Shown piece by piece: positions 35,339 to 47,032 of a stretch of DNA of 64,000 nt. Location: positions 8,050,900 to 8,114,899 of the forward strand of contig CM049322.1 of NCBI GenBank assembly GCA_026874595.1, in the 5' to 3' direction. This DNA comes from Sipunculus nudus (Eukaryota; Annelida; Sipuncula; Golfingiida; Sipunculidae). The notes below the pieces were generated by a model. It worked only from the letters and a program-made list of their open reading frames with translations, searched no databases and was not told the DNA's origin. Position numbers and translations under genes: made by a program. Position 1 is the first letter of the stretch. Each line of letters opens with the position of its first letter.

Positions 35339-35989
35339 TCCAAGATGTATATCCTGTCTATTTGTCGAGTAAGACACAAAGATATGCACCGTAAAATGAC
35401 GCTTAGCTTTCAAACTCAAAGCTAAGCACATTTCTTGTCCTCGCATTTTCCACGCTTTTATTACCTACGCACTTCAAATTCGTGTTTAGCCTTAGATTTT
35501 CTAGCTTATCATGTTGAGCGTGTTTAGCATTTTTATATGTTAAGTCTTGAAATGTATTTTGATCCCCTGCGATGTAAAATTTTGCTAAGTTACATTAGAT
35601 GCTTACTTCTTTCGCTTTTGGATCTGATTGTATCCGATTTCGGGTGTGGGATAAAACTCTTGTACACACACGCACAGGATGATTTACAACTCCCCGACAA
35701 AAAAAAAGATAAAAGCTATTTTCTAAATTCATTTTTTTTTTTTTTTAATCTTGATAATGTTAAATATATACATCACAGATACAAGTATTAAGATGATCAC
35801 AAGGTAATAACATGAAATTCTGAAAGTATGTTTAGCCTCACTTGAATAGAAGGAACGCTTTGCTTTAATTAACTAAACTGTAGCTCTTTTCACGTTATAC
35901 AAAGACACATGAGGAAATAAATTCTCAAAACACAAGCCATATACAAACTACAACGGCAGATAGTTAATTTTGTTGTGTTAAGTACAATT
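35339..35989. other. AT-rich intergenic DNA
   Basis: Nothing recognised. Confidence 0.5.
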
Positions 35990-36650
35990 TTATACGCCCC
36001 TCTTATGACGGAAGAATTATGGTACATGCACCATCCGTCCGTTAACTTTTAGTGTCGCCGCGATAACTCACCAGGGCTTTGATGGATTTTTGCGAAACTC
36101 ACCTACCAAAAGATTATCTCGCCCAAGTTCGATTATGGGCAACGTCCACGTATATATTAAATGGGGTCACGGGTCACTCGGCTACTTTGTGGTATTGCCT
36201 CGATAACTTAGGAAGAATATGAAAGATTTTGATAAAACTCATCAGAAATGTAAATCAATAAAATATCTCGCCTAAGTTCGAATTCCAGCAAAATCCATGT
36301 ATATTTAATGAGGTCAAAGGTCACCGCACTTTTGGGCATCTTGGTGACTTACCAAAAATTCTATGGATTTTAATGAAACTCATTATATATATTTAGCAAT
36401 AGATTTTCTTACATGATGTACATTTTCATCAAAATTCACGCATATTTAATTAGGTCAGAGGTCACCGCACTTTGTAGGTACCTTGGTGACTTACAAAAAT
36501 CCTATGGATTCACATGAAACTCATTATACATATTGACAATAGATCCTCACCTGAATTACATTCCCATCACAATTCACGCATATTTAATGAGGTTAGAGGT
36601 AATAAGATGCACAACGGGCGTATTATGTACGTTTGCGGTGCTCTTGTTTC
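35990..36650. repeat. Dispersed repeat with internal tandem units and AGGTCA pairs
   Basis: Begins TATACGCCCCTCTTATGACG and ends ACGGGCGTATTATGTACG, followed by TTTGCGGTGCTCTTGTTT, with a TACGCCC/GGGCGTA inverted pair near the ends. Units of about 140-150 bp repeat 'CCTATGGATT...ATGAAACTCATTATA...AATTCACGCATATTTAAT.AGGTCA'. Confidence 0.7.
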
Positions 36651-37299
36651 ATATTTTAATCAGAGCTTTTAATGAATGGATTTTGCTTTTTATATTCCAT
36701 AGTACGTCAAACTGAGGGAAGGCCTGTTTATTTAAACTGGCATACTGTCTCGGGAAACTAAGGATTTTTTTATGCCAAAAACGTCACTTATGAGTTGACT
36801 AAAATTCCTGTCGTTTGTAGGTGGAGCCTATTCATAAATGATTCCCTCAGTCTACACTCTCCTGACGAGGACCAGCCTTGGGGAGATGTAGCTGGCGAGT
36901 AGGAGCCCATATATCTCACTTGTGTCAAAGTATATAATCATAAACATTTTGAATATTTTTGTCTGCATGATTAACAGATCAATCCTTTTCAGTAAAATAT
37001 TTTGCTCTTATTATCTGGTAGCACTGAATGATCTACTTAAGTGCAGAGTTATACAAATATTTTACATCTTTTTTGTTATATATTGAAAAAAAAACAGGCC
37101 TACAGACCGAAAGCAACCCTATGCAATTGGTTTCACATCAGGTGTAATGCTTTCATGATGACATGCTTGACCATTGTTTGATAAGTACTTGATTACAGAA
37201 CAGGTAAATGTGTGACATGTTTTACACGAAGCAAGTATCAAACATTTTGAATACGAGTATTAGTACTAATTACGCAAACGTAAGTCCTGCTATACTGGC
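36651..37299. other. Intergenic DNA
   Basis: No gene or repeat recognised. Confidence 0.5.
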
Positions 37300-37730
37300 A
37301 TGTATACAACACAAAATGATTGTAGTGGCACCACCAGTCTTGTGAAAAAGCCATCAAAGGACATGCAACACAGATGTGTACAGATGCATGAAACCCAAAA
37401 ACAATTGTTGGTGGCGCCACAAGTCTCGTATACAACAAAACTGTCAGAGATATATACACATGCATATTTTCAGGCGGACGTATCAAAGAAATAAGCAGGG
37501 ACATACTATGTGCAAAATTTATTGTAGGTGGTACCAGGAGTCTTGTAAATGACAAGATATCAGATATGCTCAATTTCAGGCATATATATGAAATTCCTCC
37601 TAATAATAAGCAGAGACTAACACTGTGCATATTTTTGGTAACGGGCAGCAGCAGTCTTGTGTATGAGAAAGAATAAAAGATGAATAGACATGCCAAACGT
37701 TCAGGCAGATACATCATATCGCGTCAGGTG
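37300..37730. repeat. GGTGGCGCCACC-type array, diverged
   Basis: Four units of roughly 105 bp, each with GTGGCGCCAC or a decayed form and AGTCTTGT(G/A). The core palindrome is intact at 37411-37420. The minus strand stays open for 159 codons repeating YTRLVAPPT, which I read as a by-product of the repeat. Confidence 0.75.
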
Positions 37731-38554
37731 CACTGGGTTTATTAAATTCGGTTGAACAAGGCAGTTGCCCCTCAAGTAAAGCGAAGCAAATAGCCAGCTG
37801 CAGCTTCTGCACTGCACGGATTGAAATCTTGACCTGTTGCCTAATCAGATACAGTTGGCAGCCTGCCAAAACCATAAATTGATATAGACTTAAACTTGGC
37901 CTGTTGCCAAAAAAATGTCTCTCAAGCTATTTATAGAGATTATCTTGGCATGTGGTTAAATCTATTTATACATACTGATTTATTTGGCTATAATGCATTG
38001 TCAGGTTGACATATATATAGCATGCTTTTATCAAAATGTTGGGAATAATAACAGATGCTTATGAAATGGAAGATCAGATTACAGAGTTATTTTATCATGG
38101 ATTAATCTTACACGAAAGTTGCATATGGACATTAATTATGCATGTCCCCTGTACAACTAAGTATGTTAATACAATGAATCTTCCGGCTTTGTTTACCAAA
38201 GTACCTCAAATACCTTTAATTGTTTAAGGTCCAATAGTGCAGCCATAATTATTTAAGTCCACTTGAATAAGGCCACCTAATATCAATTTTGTGCAGTGTT
38301 ACAGAATTTGAAACAATGTTTTGCAGAAGAGTTTATTGTAACCCTCAGTTTGAAAAAAAGCTTACTTGGCCACAAAACCAACTTTAGCATTCTATGACTA
38401 TTCCACAATTCAATGAACCTGATCTGTTCTTATACAGGAATGAGAGAACCCTACCCTAAGTTTTTTAGTTTTTTCCCTGTAACATCTAAGTCAGTACTTG
38501 TAGCCAACAAATAAGTTGAATCCGAGGGTTTTCTTTTGGTTAGAGGACTGATTT
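37731..38554. other. Intergenic DNA
   Basis: Nothing recognised. Confidence 0.5.
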
Positions 38555-40025
38555 TTTAGCTCATTGACTGTAAATCATCTGAGTTATAGCGATCACCCTT
38601 TGTCCGTCGTCCCTCTTGCGGTCGGCCGCGGCCGTCTGTCCGTTAACAGGGCACAAGTCGTAACCGCTGGACCTGGAATCTTCTAACCTTACATCCAGGG
38701 AGGTCCATGAAAAATCTCCTTGAAAACCTGGAATTAGGTCTCTGTTACCCATATTTTTCGGGTTATGGCGCTCCGAAGTACCCCCCCCCCCCCCAGAATA
38801 ATGAAAAATTTGATACAAAAGCTCAAGTATCTGAACAACTTATCCAATCTAGACCTAGAATCTTCTCTCTTGATATGCAGGGAGGTCCATGAAAAGTCTC
38901 CTTGGAAACCTAATATTCGCTCTCTGTTACCCATATTCTTCGAGCTATTCTGCTCTGAAGTACCCCCAGAATAATTGATAATTTTATACAAAAGCTCCAG
39001 TAGCTGAACAAATAATGCATTGATAACCATGATTCTTTGCATGGATATTGGTCATGGAATGTTTCATCAGTTTCTGCAGACTGGTGCCGCCACCTGTATT
39101 TTTTTTTTTATTTTTACGATTTTTTTTCTCTATTTTTGAGACCTTGAGAGGCGGTCATCTGTTAACAGGGCACAAATCGTAACAACTGGACCTAGAATCT
39201 TCTCTCTTGACATGCAGGAAGGTCCATGAAAAGTATCCATGGAAACCTTAAATTAGGTCTCTGTTACCTATAACCTCTTGAGCTTTGGGGCTCCGAAGTA
39301 CCCCCCAGAATAATGTAAAATGTGATACTAAACTCAAGTATCTGAGCAACTATTGCATTGATCACCATGATTCTTTGCATAGATATTGATCATGGAATGT
39401 TTCATCAGTTTTTGCAGTCTTGTGGTGCCACCTGCATTTTTTCAATTTTTACTGATTTTTTCTCTATTTTTGAGACGTCATAAGATGCGTTCATCTGTTA
39501 ACAGGGCAGAAATTGTAACCATTGGTCCTAGAATCTTCTAACTTGACCTCCAGGGAGGTCTGTGAAAAATATCCTTGGAAACTTGAAATTAGGTCTCTGT
39601 TACCCATATTTTCTGAGCAATGGGGCTTATAAGCACCCCTCAGAATTACTGAAAATTTAATAAACCAAAGTAGGACACAAATCATAACCATTGGGCCCAG
39701 AATCTTATAACTTTATATCCTGAGAGTTCCTCTAAAGTACTCCTCAGAAACCTGAAATTCGGTCATTGCGACCTATATTCTCAGGGTTTAGGGTATGTTT
39801 GAGCACCCCAGAAATAATGCAAAGTACACACGAATTGCCAGATTCCTCAGGAAAGGCTGGTTGGATTGTCATCAAATTTGTTGTGCTTATGGGTCTTGAT
39901 GAACTTAAGCTAATATACATGAACAATGATGCCACCTACATTATCGTAATTAGTTTCCTGTGCAAGGACATATTGTCACATGTCAGTCTGCTGAGCGTCA
40001 TGACCCATGGGTCACTTGTTTATAT
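38555..40025 (+). repeat. Hairpin-ended repeat, expanded copy with internal tandem units
   Basis: A decayed hairpin start, then about three units of roughly 345 bp. Each runs from GTTAACAGGGCACAAATCGT through TCTCTGTTACCCATAT to CATGATTCTTTGCATG and a GGTGGCGCCACC-like core. Ends with the palindrome TGACCCATGGGTCA (40001-40014). A 15-C tract sits at 38780-38794. Confidence 0.85.
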
Positions 40026-40189
40026 ATTTCAAAGGTGCTAGACGCCATTCCATAGTATAAGCACAAGGATAAAAATAAATTGAATAAATTTGTCGAAATT
40101 GATAATAATTTCTAGATGTGTTATTGATTATAAAAAATGCGAAAATGTAATAGGCCCTTTGACATGGACAGTTTGTGTTTATATCACAT

Positions 40190-41370
40190 CTCTTTCAGTT
40201 CCAGGTCAGGCATCGGCATCGCCTTGGCCATTGTTTCAGTCCGTTTCTAAATTTCAGTCCCATCTAGGGTCTGGAAACCTCAGGTGTATATTGATTATGA
40301 CTGGTTTCTTCAGTTTCTGAAGCCTGGTGGTGCCACCTGTATTTTTTCTATTTTTTACGATTTTTTTCATTTATTTTGATAATGCCAAATTATTTTGAAA
40401 CTATCAAATTTGCAACTGTGTCGTGTCCTGAAACCTTGTATGTTATTAGGGGCCCTATTGTAATCACCCTGTCTGTGTGTCTGTCTGTTCGTCTTTCTGT
40501 ACGTTTGTCATTTGTTTCCTGGTGATAATCCAGTTTGAATTGAAATACGGAAATCAGACTTGACCTATAAATGACCCACCTCTATCACAATAACTCTATA
40601 GATTTTGAGGTCAGGAGGTCAAAGTTCAAGGTCACCCAACCGACTTAGTTAAAAACCTTGTGGATGTGTTTTAAGCCAAACTTTTCATCCCAAACCTTGC
40701 ACATATAGCTGACCTGCCAATAGGGGAAGATTTTGATTGATATTAGAGTAACAAGGTAAAAGGTCAAAGTCACAGGGCCATCTGACTGCATATTTGTTTC
40801 CGCATGATAAATCCAGTTTGGAATGACATTTTAGGTTCAAACTTGACTTAAATATAACCCATCAACAATGTAAGACCCTAATTGCTTTTGGGGTCAAAGG
40901 TCAAGGTCATCTAACCCTCTTACTTATAAAGATTGTGGATGCATTTTAAGCCTTTTCATCCTAAACCTTCCACCTTACACATATAGCTGACCTGCAATTA
41001 GGAAATGAACATGGTTAATTTAGGGGGTCACTAGGTCAAAGGTCAAGGTCACAGTGGCCATCTGTCCATATATTTGTTTTCGAGTGATAACCCCATTCTT
41101 TGGATGAACATGTTGTTTATAAACTTGATTTATTTATAGCCCACCAATAAAGTAAGAACCCTTTTTATTTTGGAGTTCAAGGTCACAGGGCAGAAGGCAT
41201 TATTCAGTATTACGCCAAATTACAGTCTGAATCGGGTTTTTTTGGCTGGACCACCTCGTGATCAGGGTTTGGGCTGGTCAGATTCCTGACTGGGATTTGG
41301 TCTTGACGCTATAAAAATATTCTCATTATCAATTTCAGCCGAGCGCCGTAACCCACAGGTCCCTTGCTTA
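40190..41370 (+). repeat. Dispersed repeat with AGGTCA arrays (copy 2)
   Basis: Matches 26220-27475 in order: 'GAAACCTTGTATGTTATTAGG', then CTGTCTGTGTGTCTGTC, then three units with GGTCAAAGGTCAAGGTCA. Its end, CGAGCGCCGTAACCC, resembles the 3' end of the hairpin-ended family, so the two families are probably related. Confidence 0.75.
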
Positions 41371-41445
41371 TATATGCTTCTATTGTTTCTGTGTTTTAAC
41401 GACTAGATCAACAGTTGCTATATGCACAGATGCTCTTATCGATGA

Positions 41446-41473
41446 TTATATATATATATATATATATATATAT
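41446..41473. repeat. TA microsatellite
   Basis: (TA)n tract seen directly. Confidence 0.95.
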
Positions 41474-41938
41474 CAATGAGTATTTGACATATAAATTATA
41501 TATTGAATATGTATTTATATATAATATTGAAATTATATCTTACCTATATATCAGTGTGTATATGCCACATATATGCGTGCGTGTTTGAACAAATTTGAAT
41601 AAGCAATTAAACAATAATTATAAACATGTTTAGTGCATTTTAAAAATATGTAGCTAAATATGTTAAGCACGTCCATTTTTTTACAATGTGTCAACAACAA
41701 TGCATTTCGCTAAAGATATTTACATTTCAGCTAAACTTCTTTATATTTTAAACGTGTAAATATTTTTGGAAACTTATGGATAAAAATCTAAACATGTCCA
41801 GCCCAACTTGGTACATGTTTAGCTGCAAAGCGGGGTATTTTTTATCGTTAAATGATAATCGCGGTTTTTACATCGGGTGTATTGATCGTTATAGCCAATC
41901 GAATATATCTTGCAGGATGAGCTTATAGCTTGGGCAAT

Positions 41939-44900
41939 ATGGAACGAAAGCGATCAGCTGGGGACGAAAAAGCCCCACCGGAAAAGAAACACAAAGGTAG
42001 TTTACACCGTTCACGAAAGTTTTGTTTTGTGCTGCCACGTTACCGTTTTACAATGTCTATCTCCTCATGAGATGTATATGACTTTTAGTTAATCACCAAA
42101 GGAATAGTCCTATTTGTGATGTATTAAATATTTCCCAGGTGGTGAGAAAGGCGAAGTTTGATTTAGATATAGATTTTTTATTGCATAACATACTTTGTTT
42201 GCTGTAATTGTATATAAATATATTTTATTTTCTTAACTGAACATTTCATTGTTGAAGTGTCATTATTAATTAAAATTCTGGTATAAATAAATTCCAGAAG
42301 GCCAAGTTCATCCCAATGTGATTCAAACGCAGAGAACTTGGTTAGTCCAAAACATTGATGTCTTGAATACCCCTATACTGGACGAACTTGTAACAGAGAG
42401 TGTCCTATCGCAGATTCAACTGACAGCTCTCAAGGTTAGTTTACAGTATTCTTGGACGTAGTTACATGAACTCATTTTTTAAGGTGAAACTAAGATAAAA
42501 ACTGATTTTTTTTAAAATATGGTTTTATACAGGTATATAGTTTTTACATTTGATGGCTTGAAATTTAAACTGAACCGCAGGAATCATGTTCTCAATTTGC
42601 CACCTGTTGAAAGCTCATAATTTGCTCAGAAAGAGTCATTCCTTTTGTCCGCAAAGTGTTTCAAACAAAACTAAAGTCTGAACTAAACACCCCTTAAAAT
42701 TCCACATATAATACAGGTAAAAGGTCCATCCTTAAGCTGTCTTTACCTTCAACCGACCTGATATTGCTATGGCAGTGTTTAATTCATGATACACGGATGG
42801 ACGTAAACTTTATATTTTTTTTTATTATTTTTAAACTAGCCTTTTGCTTGTCTAAAATAATGTTTCAGCCAATAAAACTGTTCCACATATTCCGCAATTA
42901 ACAGGAGAAAAATTCAACAAATATACAGAGAGTATCTGGACTACTTGACCATCTCTACGGGAGATGTGAACAGGACTGGCAGAAATTTAAGAACTGTCTT
43001 TCCAAACATGGCCACCATCATGTGGTGACAGCAATTGAAGCAGGTAAATATAAAGTTTAATTAGGAAAGGTGCACAGTGTAAGTGACTGAAGGTAAATAT
43101 AAATATTAATGAGGAATAATTATAGTGCAAGTCACTGAAGCTAAGCATAAATATTTATTACTAGCTGATAGACCCGGTATACCGGGCTTATTACCGGGGT
43201 TGGGGAGATTTATAAACTGAGATGTGAAATGTTGGCTCCTTTTTTATTCTCAAAGTTAACAGATAATATAGGTTTTCAGTGGGAAACTGTCTCCAAAAGA
43301 TATGTATAAAAATTTTGGCAGGACTGCAGAATAAATCACCCTCCTCTCTGAGGCACAACACTTCAGTGAACAGAAAACGTTTCTATGTCCAGCTGCTTGT
43401 ATCTTAATTTTGCCACTGATTTTTATCTGCCTCTTACTTGTAAATTACATGAATCCTAAACATCATACCGTCCGTCCGTATAAACTCATAACTTTATGGA
43501 GACAGTGCGTCAATGATCCTGCAGTCGCTCCAATATGTTTAACACTTATTGTGTGGGGCTATCCTCTCAGCAAGAAATTTATACCCCGGTTTGTTTACCT
43601 TGAAGACCTGGTCAGTGATGGTGTTTACATTGCGAACCGGAATGAGACGCGGGGGCATTCAGGTTTTCGATGATATTTGACTGGATTTTATCGTTGGACG
43701 TATAAAGATTTGGTTGATGTGAAGAACACATGAAAGATTTATTAAATGTACGTTGAAAGGACACTGTTCCTGAAGAAAGAAACAGAAATATGAATACCTC
43801 GTAAGTAGCAGAAGCGGACCCAACGGGACTCCATGCAGAGGGTCCGTATTCATTGTCAACCACCGCATATTCATTTTTTCATCGTATCAGACAAATTTTG
43901 AGGCCTGAAACCCCAGACACTACTCCACCCCACCCAACCCCACCCAACGCTTGTTCGTGAAATTGGGACCTTGAAATAGGTTTTGTCATTATTCCTCCTG
44001 GGTTGAATTCTCCATTTCATAAAGCGAGTACCATATTTTTCTTTTTTTCTTTTACTGACCACGCACGTGGGTGAGAGCCTGGGTCAATGAAAGGCCCGAC
44101 AGGCTCAAATCCCTAACTGAAAGCAAGCGTTATTCATATGAACAATAGTAGTGTTTGAGGTTGAGAGACCTCGATGCATGCGTTCGGTCATTGCCGAAGG
44201 CAATTCGGCTGTGCTCGATCTAGCCTCTGTGCTAGTCAGTAAAAACGGAAAAATCACTCAAAATTATATGTACATTAAAAATAATTTATTCTCATATCAC
44301 CTATGTCACTGCGGGCATAATAACCTTTAAAGTGATATAAGGCACACTATTGTACACAGCGCGCTTTTAGAGAACATTGCGAACAGACGTGAACCGAATT
44401 CCTTTTATAAGTATTAGATAAATATTTCAAAGCGTGACTGAAGGCAAATATAAATACTAATGATAAATAACTCTCATTGTAAGTGACTGAACATAAATAT
44501 AATTATTTATGAGGAATTATTTACAGTGCAGGTAACTGAAGTTTTGGTACACATACACAAGCATCACCCTTGATTTATAGATAAAACATTTTGTCATATA
44601 AAATGTTTACTTTTTCTTTTAATATATACCGATTGTTTTAATATTCTTATAATCTTAATGCAGTGGTGCACCAATCTGTCCCTGATCTTTGTTATTTTTT
44701 CTTAAAAATTTGTCTTTTTTGAACATTCCTTATACTCAATAAGTCAAGGGTCGGGCACTTAGAGGCAAGCTATAAGAATATTGTCTATAATCTTAGTTTC
44801 TGCTATTTTTCAAAGTCAGTACATTCAATTTGAGATTCTGGACTGGGTAAACAATAAGGTGTTTCCAAAAGGAAATTAATAACCGAGAACAACAATAATG

Positions 44901-46983
44901 TGACATTTTCTGCATTTTTTTCCTTTTTCTGCATTTTTCTTTGTTTAATTTAATACAAAAGTAGACTTTTAGCTAAAAGTAGACTGCTTTTTAATTAAAC
45001 AATATTAACATGTTCTGTCATAACGGTTACTTAACATACATCACTGACTGTGGGGAAATGTGATTCATTGGGACCCATGTGTAAGATCATATAATATCTT
45101 GGAAATTATATCATGTTTCTCGTGCTATGAAATGAAAACAATTGTTTCATTTTTTTCTATTACAGCCACAGTAGAGAATACCAGTGAGAACATCACTGAC
45201 TGTCAAAAAGCGGTGGCTCGACATTACAAGAGGTTCCACAAAGACGTAATTTTGTATCCCTATGGCAACCGAAAGAGAACTGTTAGACTGGACGCAGTGT
45301 ACACCTCTATGACATATTCTGTGACCACAGACGACGGAAAAACTACAAACACCTCTGATATTGCCACTGTATTGAGCAATGTAAGTTTATCACAAAAATC
45401 TTTCAATATTTTGTTTCATATTTAATTCCTTCATATATCTATTGCCTCTTGTCGTTTTAATATTCTGAGAATAAACGTTGATAAAACGAGAACCATGAGG
45501 TGACTTTCAGCCCTATTAACCTTAGGTAATACCTTTTTATTTCATTTAATTTTTTTGTGATGTTTAATTTTATTTTTAGAGTGATGCCATATATCTTAGT
45601 TTACCTCAGTTGTCATACATGGTAACAATAAAACTTTAAAAATCATTTAGGATGTATATATTAATATCACAAAGATTTGACTCAAACCAGACAAATTTAC
45701 GGAAATTGGTGGAAAGTATACCGCGTTGTATGTCAGACCAGCGTATTACTGAAATGAAAATTCTTTTATGACCAAAACCAGATGGTCATAACCAGATTGC
45801 ATATAACTCTGTCTGCACATTCTTAACGAGTAGTCGGACCTTGTTTTTAAATTACAGAGATATCATTGAATGTTCTTTGTCTGACTGAGTTCGGTATTTT
45901 TGTGTTTTGTTCTGATTCTTGTTTGATTTATTTAAATGGTTTTATGATTAAACTAGCTGATAAACCGGTATACCGGGCTTTTTACCGGGGTTTGGGAGAT
46001 ATATTTACTGAGATATTGAATGTTGGCTCATTTTTTATTATAAAAGTTATGGCACAATATTGTACACAACGCGGTTTTAGAGAACATTGCGCACAAACGT
46101 GAACCGAATTCCTTTTATAAGTATTAGATACAATTTTACAAACCAAGTTTACTGTTAACTGAAATGGCAGGTAAATCTAATCACTCACTTCACCTGCACT
46201 GTTCATTTCTTGATCAACTGCGTCAGTCAACTCATCCCTTAAATTTATCTTGTATTTATTCAAGATGTTAAGACGAAAGGGTTCTGCAGTCACAATCTGA
46301 GGTCACAATCAAAGGCATTAACTTTTAGTTTTTGTTATGAATAAAAGTAGTACGCAACCGTTATGTGTACGGAACCGTTAATTTTGTTACATTGGCTAAA
46401 AGCCATTATATTAATGATGTAAGGTGACACAATAAAACTGTTCTCCACATTGACTGGGACTTCTATGGATATATCCTTTCACGATGGGTAAGATCAGGAC
46501 ATTGATATCTTATATATATATATATATAATATATATATATATCTATCTATCTATATATATATATATATATATATATATTCGGTATATATAGTCTTTTTAC
46601 AGGATTATCCGATTACATTCTAAGATTTATCAACTACTTTATAATTATGTGATCAAAATCATAACAAACAAAAAGAAATCTGACAGTGCACGTTGAGTCT
46701 TTAATCAATTACCCTAGTTTGCCATTGGACGACACAATTTCAAAACCTTTCGTACAGGTCCTTGATAATATTATTCAAAAGTAATTAATTATTGAAATTC
46801 AGTTGTTAAATCCCACTTGAAAGAACCATTTTCCAAGATATAAAATCAGTAGTTTCTCATGATATAATCTTTCTGTTCGTTGTAACTGACCGTGCATGAA
46901 GTCATATCCAATATAATACAACATATGAGATTTTCCTTAGTTACTTAATGAATTCAAACTAATAAAGTCAGGTGTTATTCTGT

Positions 46984-47032
<49 letters not shown>

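Noticed and set aside
37238-37717. 159-codon minus-strand frame
   Set aside because: Lies across the diverged GGTGGCGCCACC array and repeats YTRLVAPPT; no start context or domain.
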